Part shown: piece after piece, positions 10,421 through 22,803 of the stretch
How the letters are laid out: each line of letters begins with the position of its first letter
Numbering within the stretch: position 1 is the first letter of the stretch
NCBI GenBank assembly: GCA_030386875.1
Contig: CM059563.1
Span: forward strand, 16,572,001-16,636,000
Source of the DNA: Morinoia aosen
Lineage: Eukaryota; Arthropoda; Malacostraca; Amphipoda; Talitridae
Length of the DNA: 64,000 nucleotides
Reading direction: 5' to 3'
The notes under the pieces: model-generated
Told to the model about the DNA's origin: nothing
Databases searched by the model: none
Seen by the model: the letters and a program-made list of their open reading frames with translations, nothing else
Made by a program: the position numbers and the translations under genes

Positions 10421-13020
10421 TGTAGTGGACGTTTCCAGCCCCTTACCAACCAAAATTTACGAATTTCTAAAACGCCCATCTAAAAATCCAAGTATCGCAT
10501 AATAATCACTCTCATTATTTTTTGAATAAGAAATTTACTCAACTTTACCCATAATCTATCAAAATTGGGCACCAAAAAAATATGTTTCTGTAGAATTCAG
10601 TTCAAAATATTTAGAGACTCCTCAGAGTCGCACCGTGGCAACACTCGTCGCCACCTAACGCTCACTTTTCAAAAATCACTGCTTGTATGTGCGTACTAGT
10701 GCATTGCTTCCTCGGGTGAGATTTTTGGTTTAGGCGTGTTCTTTTCTATGTAACGGTAAATTATTTAGTTAAAGTATCCTAATGTCCATTCGTGTCTAGA
10801 TTGATCGAACAATTCATTATTGATTGTGCGCCTGTAGTAATATTTTTAGATGGTTTCGTGTAATAACTCTGTGTGTTTTTTGTGTAAGAGAGGTTAGGTT
10901 TTATTATTATCAATTTAGATAGCATATGAAGTATTGAGCAAATTAAGTGCTGTGTTGTTTAAAAATCAATGAGATTTCCTAGTAAATCATTGTCTAGATT
11001 TCTGCTAGAATCAATGAAAATTGTAGTGCCTTGCAAAGAAAATAATTTAGTGCAAAGGCTAATCATAGAGTTTTTGGGAACCTTACACAAACAGTTAGCG
11101 CTTAATTCAGGCAGATTTTGGGCACCGTTCCATAATCCAGTTAGTTAGTTTTTTTTAATAAATTCAAGGTCAAGAATTTCTCCTTAGTTGGCCGACTCTA
11201 AATTCAACCTTTCGAATTGACGGCCAAATTAGGCGTCCTAGCACGCCAAGTCATGCTGAAAGAATTTATAGTACTTTTTTTGGTTGTTGACCTAGCTTGC
11301 CAAGAAATGTTTTCCATGTTCCTGAGTCATTTTTAGTTCTGTCCTTCATGTTTTTGCAGTTATTAGTAAGATCTGGTTTTCCAAAATGCCCTCAATTAAC
11401 CCAACTTTATTAAATATTTTGGAGCAATTCTAGCTCACATGGAGGTTAGTTGATGAGAAACCCTGTCTTAATTGTTGTCATGTCTCTTGTGCCGAAATTC
11501 TAAGAGTGTTGTGTTTTTAGCGTTACATGATTTTTTATTTCCTCATGAGTTCTTGTCTAAATTTATGATTGGTAGTTCATTTCTGAAAATTGTCTGAATA
11601 TTCACGAGTACCAATTCCTCAGGTTTCACTCCAAATTACCCTGGTTCCCTGGGTTGGAGTGATAGTTCAACCTGCAAATTCCTGTTGTCATGTGCTGCAT
11701 ATTCTCCTCGCCCACATGGTTATTTTTAGGGTCGATTACCAGCAGTAGTGTTGTTCAAACAAAATCATTATGGGGTCAAAATCTTCTGCCCAATCCTTGT
11801 CAAATGTGTTCCCTTTTCTTGCCGCTAGTTATTAATTAAGTTCGAGTGTGCCTCAATGATTACGACTTTTGGCATTGTGCCTTCAGGTTTTGCTGATTGG
11901 CTAAGTAAATTAATTCCCTCTGGATAACCGAGAACAACCGTATGGTTCTCGTATCACTCAATTGTAGCGTAAGAGTATAACTTAATGCAGGCTTAGATAC
12001 TCATAATTTAGCTGTTGATGCTCTGTGGTTGCCCCCTGATATTTTGCAATGGGTGAGGCTAGCAGTGATCCGGTTAACCTTAGATTTAGTATGGTTAGTG
12101 CAGAAAGTCCTTGACTGTTTTGCTTAGTGTAAAGTGCTCTAATATAACAACTGCCAATCCTAAGGCACTTGTGTGTTCTGTTAAGTATGAACCTAGGGTA
12201 TTGGGATGCAACGCCCGTGATTTAAATCACTTAAACCTCCGCTCACTCCTTGTAGTACTCTGAGCATACTCTTGGGTCAGAGAAATGGGGAAAATGGCAC
12301 TTAGGGAGATTTCATGATTGTCCATAAGATGTACTTAATATTGCGACTGCCTCGGCCGTATTCGGGTGCCAGAATTACGGCCGAGGTACCATCAAAGAGA
12401 CTCCTCGATTCGAGGCAACTCTGTAAATCAGCAGTCAGCTCGCAGCCTGGCCTGTGCAGCGACTGTTCTCTCTCTGTAACTGTGCTTGAACAAATGATCC
12501 AGCCTTTCTCTCCCATACAGAAGAACTCACTCCGCCACACAGCTCCTCACACATTCAAACTCACTAGTCACACGGCTCCTCAGACATTCAAACTCACTAG
12601 CCACACGGCTCCCCACACATTCAAACTCACTGGCCACACGGCTCCCTACGCAGCAACCACATCAGGTGGGTGCTGCCTCTTTTGAGACACCATAATTAAA
12701 TCGCACGTATCACCCGCATCAGCAGTTTATCTACACAAAATATTGTCCTCACCTAGACCCACAACGGATTCCCGCGAACCACGGCACGCAGCTGGAGTAC
12801 GTCGCCTACGGAACCCGGACCTCCTTCCTCAAGAAGCGGATCCACCCCACGACCGGTCGTAGTCACGGCACCCAGGGTCATCCTAATAAAAACCAAAGGC
12901 GAGAATATGATGTCGTGTATCATTGCCCCACAGAGGTTCATTTCGTGCAAACTATTTAGAAAAACTAGGTGCCAGTAGAGCACCCGATTACCTACTCCTT
13001 CAGAGTCAAAAGGGCCAAGC
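10421..13020 (+). repeat. 3' LTR of Gypsy element 1, about 2.6 kb
   Basis: It begins TGTAGTGGACG. Its first 300 bases match 7365-7660. Its later part (about 12250-13010) matches 48480-49330 in the solo LTR at 46674-49493, including the strings GGGAGATT, GCGACTGCCTCG and GGTGCCAGTAGAGCA. No open frame of note. The similarity ends near 13012, so the far end is truncated or diverged and I place it at about 13020. Confidence 0.65.
12536..12660 (+). repeat. 33-bp minisatellite, about four units
   Basis: Units start CACACRGCTCC and hold ACATTCAAACTCACT, with single-base differences between units; the last unit is partial. The homologous LTR at 46674-49493 lacks this expansion, so it arose after the two copies separated. 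The short open frame across it is a by-product of the repeat length being a multiple of three. Confidence 0.85.
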
Positions 13021-13282
13021 AAACATTCAATAGTAACACTCCAAAAAAAATTGTATTCTTGTGCCTAGCCATAGGCATAGGAATGCTGGTGACCCTGTCC
13101 AAAGTAAAAACTTGAATAACGCCCGTCAGGCAGAACTTCATAAGCTCTTAATTGGTGTCTTTTATTATAATTGAGTGATTTTTTGAATCAACAGTCATTT
13201 CAAGAAAATAAATTTTGTATATTTTTTATTCCAAGACACTTTTTTGCATTAACATTTTACGTTTGATGGTTGGGTAGACTTT

Positions 13283-14192
13283 TACGATTATACCAACTAC
13301 CAAAAACGCAAATGAGCTCGAGAAGGATGTTTAAGATCACGCTAACAAGAGGATAATGACGACAAGGTTTGGGAACTCAGCTTTTGGTAGGGGGTTTTAT
13401 TGAAGGAGCCGGAAAGGACCACCGCGTCTTGTTTTACTGAAGAACTTGGCTGAAGATGGTGCGCAGTCCGTGCAGGCGAAAGGCTCCGGCGAGTGACGAA
13501 GTCGACAGGGGGTGTGCGTGTGTGTGTGATTTATGGAATTCACTTAATGAGTGAGGGCAATTTAGCAGGCAAGAGAAATCAGTGTGATTTCAGGGGTAAG
13601 CTCAAAGTCTGCGTAATTTTAGCAGGTGAATGATATCAAGTTGAGCCGTGATTGAAGGCGATAATAGACCTTAATTGGTTCTTAATTTAAGATCATTGCA
13701 CACTAAAGAAAAGTGTCCGTGGTTGGGAGCAGTTTACAATTTAGCCAGTAATTAGATAATATACCAGGCTAAAGGCAAGCCAAAACCGAGGTAAATGCAA
13801 GGTAAATGCCCAGCTAAGGCAGAACTAAAGGCAAAATAAAGGCGAAGCTCAAGGCAGAGCTAAAGGCGAAGCTCAAGGCCCAGGGATGAATATGTTGTGG
13901 CGTTGGTGACGGAGAATGCGACGCTCTGCCCCACACGAGAAACACAAGGAAGAAGTGACGCTAAGAAAATGGCTTACGTTTCGATGTTGCCCACACGACG
14001 GGGTTAAACTCGAACGACTGTTGATATTATTCTGTTAATGTACTTGTACCCAAAAACTTTTAAGAATAATAATTATAAGTAGAAAATTATTAATAATAAT
14101 TCAAAGTAAGATTTTTAATGCCAATAATTATGTTATTTAAATGTTTATGAGAAATTTACTGAATTTACACATTCTGTAGCGAATGCTACAAA
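13283..14192 (-). repeat. LTR-like repeat B, copy 1
   Basis: Read on the minus strand it starts TGTAGCATTCGCTACA near 14192 and ends in GTTGGTAT near 13283. The internal order resembles the Gypsy LTRs here: a TGTAG start, an AT-rich stretch, GGCAACAT, then GCGTCACTT. Its lower half matches 15682-16200 and its upper half matches 29560-29728 plus 42319-42366. No coding sequence. I call it a Gypsy-type LTR with moderate confidence, because no coding region is attached and no TSD was found. Confidence 0.5.
13775..13880. repeat. AAGGC-rich simple repeat
   Basis: Irregular repeats of short words such as CTAAAGGC and GAAGCTCAAGGC lie within repeat B copy 1. Copy 2 has only one such word, so the run expanded in this copy. 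Confidence 0.6.
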
Positions 14193-15681
14193 CAAACCCT
14201 TTCACAAAATCCGAAACGTATTCTGATATTTTTATTTCCCTAAAAGTAATGCTGATGTTGTAGAATTTCTTCCATTCGTCATTCTGAAGTAGAGACTGAG
14301 TCAGGGGAATGTCAACAGTGTTCTTTCAATTCTTATTTTTCGTGCATACACCATTTTTTACTCTGAATTAATGACATTTTGAAGTTTTCAGTTGTGACTA
14401 TTTAAGAATAAAACCAAGTCAAAATCAGTATTCCTCGTGATATCGATTGAATTCGATAAGGTAAGGGTGTCGCTTGGTAAAGTTTTACCCAACAGAAAAA
14501 TGACGATCAGGTAGGAACAATTCAATCGGATTATTTACTCTAAGTTATAGGTTCAAGTTGCACTGCTTCCTCCGTAATAAATTGAGCCGCTCAGAGCATC
14601 TTGAGCCACGAAAATCTCAAAATGACATCCGCCTTGTAACGGTACGGACGTATTGATGTAATCGGTTTCAAGAACCCGATTGGTTACTAGTAGTGTTGAG
14701 CCAAATCGAGGTAATGACTACGCCTACTTCTTTCCAACTCAGAAAATCGTAGGTGAATGTTGGCTGTAGAATGAGTTACGAGGATGTGATGTAGTGCACA
14801 TCAGTTTGAAGGAATGTCAAGCATCATGATGAGATAGCGCGGGGATTGTAGGCTTCAGCTGTCAGGTCATCATATGGGGTGAGGCTAATGAATGTTTAAA
14901 CGAAACGTAAGGACTAAGAGCTATACGAGGGCTTGCAAAAAAGCCCGTAACACTTCTGACGGTCGCTGAAAATGTAAAAGCGTAGTTTCTTAGTTAATAC
15001 GTGTTATGCTTCATAGAGTAATAGCAAGCGATTGGCCCCGTTAGGGAACGATAAAGTTAAGTGCTTTCTCTAAACATGCCCCTTAGGCTATTGAGCGCGG
15101 TACCATACTATTTAATCAGGGTTTCGTAGCGGAAATCAATGAGGAAGTTGCCTCTGGCTGTGCCAGGAGAAGCGAGCGCTTGTGATGCTTCTTAAATTAT
15201 TACAGTAGAACAAGTTGTAGTATCCATAATCTCAAAGTCTGAAATTATGGCTGTTGATTAGAGCTATTGAGTTAAACTAATGTGAGCAGTTTTGATCTTG
15301 GAATCACTGCAACTTTCGCTTTGTGGAGAGTCAGTAAGTGAAGAGCGTCGACTGAAAAATATAGTTGCTGGCGTAAAGTGCTTCTCATTTAGATTTCTCT
15401 TCGGAAGAGGCCGCAGGGAGGCTTGTCCTGCCGCTGGCTGGTTTCGAGGTAGTGGCATCTCGGTGCATAACATTCCCACGAGTAGCGTGCGGTTTAAGTT
15501 ACACAGCAAGTGCCAAGTTGGAGTTTATGTGCACGGCCATAAGGCAGCACGCAATGGCGAGTAGATTCGGGAATTTTGTACGATAGTTTGTGGTCTGGTT
15601 GTGATGACGAGACTCTGAGGCACTGCAAAAGTAGTTCTACATCTAGAGAGCAATAAGTTTTATGTTTAGTTGGTCTGGATT
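14193..15681. other. Unassigned sequence between repeat B copies
   Basis: About 1.5 kb between two direct copies of repeat B. I see no conserved domain in any frame, and opposing short frames near 15264-15564 look fortuitous. If the flanking copies are an LTR pair, this would be the internal region of a short non-autonomous retroelement; that is inference. Confidence 0.35.
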
Positions 15682-16400
15682 TTTAGCGGGATACCAACTA
15701 CAAACACAAAGATTCGAGAATGTTTTCGATTAACGCGAGGGAGTTAAATGGTGACGCATTGGGGTAACTCAGCTTGTTAGCGTCTTTATTTGAAGGAGCC
15801 GGGAGGATCTCCAAGACTTGTTCCTGCAGATCTTGGCTGAAGATATTTCTCAGTCCTGAGGCAGTTCCTCCGGCAGGTTGACGAGGTCGTACGTGTATTT
15901 GTATTTAGGGTATTTAGTTCAATGAGGGGCAATTTAAAACAGGCACAAAGATCGGTGCGTTTCTATGTGTGGGCTAAGCCTGCTGGATTTGAGAAGGTGT
16001 GTTATATCAATGGTGCCGTGACTGGAGGCGATAATAGATCTTAATCGGGGGTAGTAATTTAAGATCAAGGCCCACTGAATTTAGCAGATAAGGTTTAATC
16101 AACTTGTGCCCGTAAATGGAGGCAGTTCAAAAATTAAACCAGAATATTAGATCATCTAAAGGCCCAGGTGATTTGTGTTTATGGTCAGTGTGGTGTGTGT
16201 CAACGTCGGAGAATCTGGAAATATTCAAGGACGCTGGATGACAATATCCACGGAAAGAAACAGAAGAAAACCACAAACACTGTTCACCCAGCAAGCTCTA
16301 AGTTCACATCACGGAGAAACCCTGAGTTCTTTCTAATGATTCCCGTCAGCGTTTTATTTCGCTTGTAAGCTCAAACAATAGAATAAGGACAGATTAAACA
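15682..16400 (-). repeat. LTR-like repeat B, copy 2
   Basis: Aligned by eye to 13283-13900. Shared strings include ATACCAACTAC, TGAAGGAGCCGG, CTTGGCTGAAGAT, GGCGATAATAGA and CTCAAGGCCCAGG-like sequence, at roughly 70 percent similarity. Its upper end does not match copy 1, so it is truncated or replaced near 16400. Confidence 0.5.
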
Positions 16401-16540
16401 TGCCGGCAAAACACCCCTGATTACTCTACTAATTTCACTATAAAACCGGACAGCATAGGTGAAACTATTTTACAACAAAGGCGTAAATCTTAGCCGGAAT
16501 ATCTCCTATTACTCTGGTGACTTTATAATACGTCACACAT

Positions 16541-17110
16541 CCCAAGTAGGATCTGTCCTGGGCCCCATGTGGGGCCAATGTGGTTTGCCCATTGGGGCCC
16601 ATATAGTTTGCCCATGTAGGGCCTATGGGGTTTTTTGGAAAAAATAACCAGGTGGGCTTTACATGGGTATTTTCTGGGCAAACCACTGGGTAACCCAGGT
16701 TTTGCCTAAATGGTCCCAATGTGTTTTGCCCACATGTCCTCCATGTGTTTTGCCCGCATGCTTTCTATGTGTTTTTCCCGTATGTTCCCCATGTTTTTTT
16801 CCCACATGTCCTCGATGTGTTTTACCCCCATGCTTTCTATGTGTTTTGCCCACATGTCTTCCATGTGTTTTTCTAACATGCCTACTATATATGTTTTGCC
16901 CATATATGCCCCCGTCTGTTTTACCCCACATATCCCCAGTTTATTTTACCTCAATACTGTATGTCCTGTGTGTTTAATTTCACATTTCCTGTCATTTTTA
17001 CCTCACATATTCCATCTGTTTTAGGACACATATCCCGTCTATTTAACCCCACATATATATATATATATATCCCCTGTCTGTTTTACCCAACACATCCCTG
17101 TCTAAGTCAG
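16541..17110 (+). repeat. CCCATGT-rich minisatellite element
   Basis: A head starting CATCCCAAGTAG and a GGGGCCCATAT-rich stretch are followed by about a dozen degenerate units of roughly 24 bases, built on CCATGTGTTTTGCCC and CATGCTTTC, and then by looser TGTTTTACCCC units. A (TA)n tract sits near 17055. The head recurs inverted at about 29081-29204. Frames are open on both strands only because of the repeats, so I do not call protein. Confidence 0.8.
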
Positions 17111-20100
17111 GTTTTGCCCTCACTCTCAGAAGAAATACAATCTTCCGACTAGTCACATTAAAGGCTTCTACTTGATATGTTCAGGGGGCAGTCACTTGGA
17201 GCAACAGATGATCTGTACGGCTATTCTGAGTTAATTTCTCTCTTTATTCATGATGATTATCGCTATAGCATTTGACAGTCTTCAGTGGAGCTCTTCGACT
17301 ATGAAATTTATTTTTTAGCCTGATTCCTTGAATCTGAGTGTGAGAAAAACTCTAAAATATGAAACTAAGACTGAAATTATGCTCTGCGTATTCTTTAAGT
17401 ACTCTAACTCCAGTGTATTATCGTTCAAATGACTGGCATAGCGGAACAGAACAGAAGTTTATATGTCAAAAAAATAAATAACAACATAAATGAAAATGCA
17501 AAAGCATTGATAGTATCAACTCACCCGAGCAAATCATGCGGAAATAGCGCATGCTGAGTCATGGCACTGTTGATCCAACGAATTGAACTGCATAGATGTC
17601 CACACTGTGAGCAGAAAAATTTGAGGGGTCCGATATGATGCCATGCAAAATATCAAGACGCACTTCACACGGACATGATGTTCATACACAGGATCATCTG
17701 AAAATACCAATTGTAAATTAATATTCGGAGGCCTAGTTGTACTGAAACAGTGAATACATACCCACTCAATTTGCATTTATTGCTATAATATTCAAGCAGA
17801 AGATTTACAATTTCACGATCAATCTCTCATTACCCATTACTTCGAGGGAAATATTGAAACCTTTTTTAAGGAGGGGCTGTCACAAAGTGCACTTATTAAG
17901 GAAATCATCAGTAAACTTTTGATATTTACTATGCAATCAATTTTGCATGGTAACCTGTATCCTTCTTTGTATTTGTGACTGGCGTCGTTCTCCATGCCGT
18001 GGAAGCTGCTTGAAACAGCAAAACACGTCCCACCAGGATGCCAGATTTTGTTTACATTTTTTCAATAAGATTACGGACTCAATTTAAATGACAGAATTTT
18101 CTTTAACAGTAGTAAATTCCATATTATGGCATATCAGTATTTAAGGGTATCACGGCAGCCTTCACCGCTCATTGTTGCGTGTTTTAGAGATATATTTATG
18201 AATAAATTATTCATAAACATACCTCAAGGCTGATTATACGAGACAATATTAGAAGTTATTAAAATTGATTTTTTCATTTGAGCTCGAAAAAGTTTGACTT
18301 ATTCTGGTAAATAATTTACACTCGTATATCCACACATCTTGTTTGAAAACTAATATCCTTTCGATATCACTTAATTCTCTTTTGCATGGTCATGGACAAC
18401 ATTCTCTTGGGTTATATTTCAAGTTAAAGATTCTCATCTAATTGCTAATGTTGTGATAGCCATCGAATGCACAAAAAAACATAATTAAAGCCAGATTCTA
18501 GTGATCGTGCAGTTAATTAAGTGTTTTATACAAAATACAAGAACGGCGCCGGCACTAAACAACGCATTCATATGCTATGATTCCTTCTTCCATGAAAAAG
18601 CAATTTGCTCCTCTCCAATCTTCTTTTCGTTAATTGTTACCGTTCTAATTGATATAAGCAGCCGAACGGCCATCTGAGGTCTAAGATGTATTTCTTGCAT
18701 TCCAGAAAAAAAAGATTTAGGTGATCATAGTGAAGACTTAGATTTTATAAATTCATTACAGTAAAGCTATTTCATAAGAGCACGGAACTCTGGAGAAGCC
18801 ACTCGATGTATGAGTTAATATTTTCTAAGTAATGATCTACTAACTTTTACCCAAAAGTATTTATACACAATTCTTTATGTGTTGATATGCTGTAGTCCAA
18901 GTATTTATAGTCCTAGTATTAGGCTGCCTCTTAAATTCTGTTACAAGGAAAACCTTTAAATGATGTTCGTATGAGTATTTTAATATTTCATAAGCTAAGT
19001 TGAGTGCTAAAATGTAAAAGCTATTCATGTGAATATCATATACTTTTTTCTGTAACAGAAGTTTTGGGGCAACCTAGAACTAAAAAATTGACTAGCTATC
19101 AAGATGCCATAGGTTGCTGAAATGCAAGATGAGTAGGAGTTATTAATTTTAGGGGTAGGAAAAAAGTCCGTAGCAAAAAATGTATGAAATGAAATCATAC
19201 ATGACAGAAACGCTTTCTCATGCAATAAAGTAACTAAAAAAGTGGTAATCATCAAAATATACCTAAAAATGGGATGTTTTCTCATATGAGTGATGCAATA
19301 TTTCTATTTATACTGGATTTTTGAGAGAATATGAGGACATATACAGGATAAAAAGGGCATAAATCTCCAGAAAGAGAATTTGTAGCAGAGCTAAATAATA
19401 AACTTTTTTCACGTTGAGAATTTCACAAAGAACTCCGCAAAAAAACTAAAACTACTTGAAAAAATCATAACGGAATTGAAAAACGCTCACAGAATCAAAG
19501 AAGCACCATGAAAAATTACATAAGAGTATGCCAAGTGCTAACATATTCCGTTTTATTGAGCGAAAAGCATCTTTGCTCACCTTCCTTATGTAAGTGCTAT
19601 AACTAGTGAATAAAGAGAGCGCAAATATTAAATGTTGATACCATCTGTAATCAAAAAATTCTATTTTAGATACCAGAACAGAGATAATATATTTGATTCG
19701 TATATTCAAGAATATCACAGAAGCGTCAGAGATCCGTCGTTACAAATAACCACAATCAGAAAATACAAAATATTCATGCATTCATTTATGTACCTAACAT
19801 TTTAGTCAACTAGTGAAAACAACTTCTCACATATATGCAAATAGCAAACACACGCAACTTATTTCTACTTTCACTCAAATCATCTCAAATCTTCTAATGC
19901 GACGCTTAAGCACTGACAAATAGTTTTCAAACTTGAAGGCACTGATACTGTATATCCCAGTTAAAAATTCATCCCGTTTTTAAAGCGACAGGTAGCCAAC
20001 ATAGTGAAACATGGCTGCAGAAGGCCAAAATATTTCTTTGTCGGCTAGCAGTAAAAATTCTACATCATTCATAAAATTGGCAGTCGAAGATAAAGTTGGT

Positions 20101-20590
20101 TTTCTAGCTTTATCAACACTGTACAGCGTTTTAATTTTAAACAAGAAATTAAATTAATGCCTAACCAAAGATTTTTATCGATAACAATATTTATAAATAA
20201 TTAAAAGATAATATTGTATCTCGATTCAGGTAATAGGGATAAATGCACGAAGTCGTTCGTTTGCATTTGCTTTTCTGAAGGAAAGTGGGCGGTAGTTCCT
20301 AAAACAATGATGCGGGGAAAAAACGGCAAGCTGTGGAGCTTTTGGCCCGATTCTGGTGATATACCTAGGTGGTGGCGATACCGATGAGATAAAGAGCGAA
20401 ATTAAGAGTTTGGCACAGAGTGTGCCGAAGAAAGAAAAGAAACGAAAAGAAAAAGGATAGTGGAAGGGTGTAAAGGCACAACTCGCGTGCATGACTAGCT
20501 ATTTTGTGAGTTTTTTTGGTCTTTTATGGTGGTATTGCTATTGCAAAATCAATTACCTGTCAAGGCTTTGTATGCATTGATTGGGTGTCT
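17111..20590. other. AT-rich region with no confirmed gene
   Basis: About 3.5 kb. No domain, RNA gene or repeat family was recognised. The only coding-like hint is an exon-sized segment at 17525-17697 (minus) between splice-like signals. A 23-base palindrome around TTTATGAATAAATTATTCA near 18198 may be chance in such AT-rich sequence. Confidence 0.4.
17525..17697 (-). other. Possible isolated exon
   Basis: On the minus strand the segment starts after TTGGTATTTTCAG and ends CTCGG before GTGAGT, matching acceptor and donor consensus. Base composition is richer in GC than the surroundings. No frame is both open and recognisable: the frame open across most of it changes character midway, as if one base had been lost. 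It may be a pseudo-exon or chance. Confidence 0.2.
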
Positions 20591-21538
20591 TCAGCTTATA
20601 ACGTTTAGTTGAGGTGTTTGATAAACAATTGGCTCTCTCAGAAAGTAGTATTTACGAATATGTTGAGATACTTCTTGTTCTATAGAAAAATGGGAGGTGG
20701 TTCTTGTAAGGATGCTTGTAATTTTGAACTTCTGAACTGTGGGTGTCGGTGTGGTATTGTTTCTGGTTGTAGTGTTAGGGAATCGTACAGTTGGGGTTCT
20801 AACTGTTGTAGTTGTGACCATATTTTGTTGGCTTGACGATGTAATACAATGTTGATGGGTGGGATGTTGCATTGTCTGTGAAGTGATTCGGATGTCCTGT
20901 AGTCTGACCATACTGTTCCGGTTATGAATCTCAATGCTTTGTTCTGTATCTTTTGTAGTTTAGACATTGCAGTTTTAGATATGGTGTGCAGTGGAATGAT
21001 TGGATATATTAGGGTTGCTCTTACTATTGCTAAATAAAGTTTGCTCTTGTTTGCATTGGTTAGGTGGGAGAATCTTTGTAGATTTTGTAGGTGTCTTCTC
21101 GCTATATGTTGCCTTGCTTCTACGTGAGACTTGTATCCTGTTGTGCTGATGTTCAGTCCCAAAACCTTCCCCTCACTGCTATAAGGGTAATAAGTATCTT
21201 CAACTATCATGTCGCCTTTTTTCCGTCTGCTTATAGGAACTATTGTGAATTTTCTAATATTTGTCCTAATTTTCCAGTTGTTTTCGAATGTGTTTATCTG
21301 TTTTATAGCTCGTGCAGTGGTGAGTGCTAAGTAATTACAATTGTTGGGAACTGCTATTATTTTTGTGATGTCATCTGCGAAACTGACAAAATCGCTGTAT
21401 GGGATGGGATTTGAGATATCATGAGTGTAGTATGCGAACAGAGTTGGAGAGAGACAGGAACCCTGGGGGACTCCAGTTTGTAGTTCAAATTGTGGTCCAA
21501 CGTAGTTGCCAATGCGAATTTTTGCTGACCTATCTGAC
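20591..21538 (-). pseudogene. Jockey-type LINE ORF2, second half of RT and C-terminus
   Basis: Read on the minus strand just below the endonuclease, this holds RT motifs TGVPQGSCLSP and SFADDITKI (about 21490 to 21360). A C-terminal region runs on to about 20680, with a frame change before the tail at 20591. The first half of the RT (fingers and first catalytic Asp) is absent: the endonuclease frame ends at 21539 and joins almost directly to GVPQG. The joint sits at a short repeated string, GACCTATCT. Non-functional. Confidence 0.8.
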
Positions 21539-22801
21539 CTATCTATCTAAGTTTTCATTATCCTCCTCTGTGAATATTTGTTGCCAGTGTTGTCTGAAGT
21601 ATGGTTCTTTTTCTTCTGGGGTATCCAGCTTAGTGCCTTCGTGTAGTACATATGGGATGAATTGCTTTGTGTTGTTTCCGCTCATCCTTTTGATTGTCGA
21701 CCAGAATTTTTTGTGATCTTCTTCTATATCCAGATTCCTAATGATTTTATTCCAGGTTTGGTTGTACGCAGCTCTGTAACTTAGATTTAATTGCCTTTTT
21801 AGCTGACGAACTCGCGCGTATAGTTGTGGGTTTGGACCAACTGTCTGAATATATCTTATTGTGTCGTCCAGTTGAATTTGATGGAGTCGAATTTCATGAT
21901 TTTGCTTTATGCCTGGTACTGTTCTGTAATTAATGGTGGGTATGATCCTGTTAGAAACTCTTTGTACTTCTATTGTCCATTTGTCTAGATGATCGTCTAT
22001 TTCTTCAAGGGTGGGATTTTTTTCCTCTGGTACTTTAATATTTGCGGAACTTTCCCTGTAATTTTTCCAATTTACCAAATGAAAAGATTTTCTGGGCTTT
22101 ATTGGAATTTGGAGGGGGCTAGCAGAAATTGTTGCTATTACTGGTATGTGGTCGGACGGAGTATTTGGACCCGGTTTCAGGACTATGTTATGGTATGCGT
22201 GTCGGTTGATTAGAACTATGTCTGGTGTTGTGCTAGAGTGTGATGTGATGAAAGTTGGGAAATATGGACCGATGTGCGTACACTTGCCCTGTGTCATAAG
22301 TCTATTTAGTGCAGTACCTCTCACATTAGAATAATTTTTTCCCAAGTTTGCATGTTTGGCATTTAGATCGCCGATCAGATATACAGGATGGTTCCTTTTT
22401 AATAACCTATTGAAATCTATGTAGTTAATGTAATTTGATCTCGGAGGAATGTACGTTGTTGCTATTGTCATGGGTCCTTGTGCTGTTTCTATTGTAATTG
22501 CTATCATGTCAGATTCAAAGTTGTCAACAAGTCGGCAAGCTATATTTTTCTTAATTGCTATGGCTGCTCCTGCGTTTTGTTCTGCTCTTGTGTTTCTTGT
22601 GAAAGTATTGTAGTTGAATATTTTGATATTTCTGTCTGTCACTGAATGTTCATTGATAAGAATGATATCTGGGTCTATTTTATTGTAAATATTGCATAGC
22701 GCTATTTTGTTTGTATTCCAATTCATCACATTATGCTGTAGAATGGTTAGTTTCGTCCACCTGTTTAAATGTCTTCGTTGCTGGTCTTGAAACTGTTCCA
22801 T
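21539..22801 (-). CDS. Jockey-type LINE ORF2, endonuclease part
   Basis: The 420-residue frame starts at the ATG at 22801, two bases after the ORF1 stop. An apurinic-type endonuclease fills about residues 15-235: LTILQHNVMNW (Asn near the start), ILINEHSV (catalytic Glu), YLIGDLNAKH (Asp/Asn) and TPSDHIPVI (Asp-His pair). All the expected catalytic positions are present. A linker leads toward the RT, but the frame stops where the RT is deleted. The endonuclease makes the target nick that primes reverse transcription in this class. With the RT broken the protein could only nick. Confidence 0.88.
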   Translation of the reverse strand: MEQFQDQQRRHLNRWTKLTILQHNVMNWNTNKIALCNIYNKIDPDIILINEHSVTDRNIKIFNYNTFTRNTRAEQNAGAAIAIKKNIACRLVDNFESDMIAITIETAQGPMTIATTYIPPRSNYINYIDFNRLLKRNHPVYLIGDLNAKHANLGKNYSNVRGTALNRLMTQGKCTHIGPYFPTFITSHSSTTPDIVLINRHAYHNIVLKPGPNTPSDHIPVIATISASPLQIPIKPRKSFHLVNWKNYRESSANIKVPEEKNPTLEEIDDHLDKWTIEVQRVSNRIIPTINYRTVPGIKQNHEIRLHQIQLDDTIRYIQTVGPNPQLYARVRQLKRQLNLSYRAAYNQTWNKIIRNLDIEEDHKKFWSTIKRMSGNNTKQFIPYVLHEGTKLDTPEEKEPYFRQHWQQIFTEEDNENLDR

Positions 22802-22803
22802 GG

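Noticed and set aside
12314..12685. 123-codon frame in the Gypsy LTR
   Set aside because: Half of it is the 33-bp minisatellite; it has no homology to any Gypsy protein.
16659..16977. Overlapping open frames of about 90-104 codons on both strands with repeated HxGKTH- or MCFxHM-like units
   Set aside because: They follow from 24-base repeats, which keep any frame open on both strands. No start context or domain.
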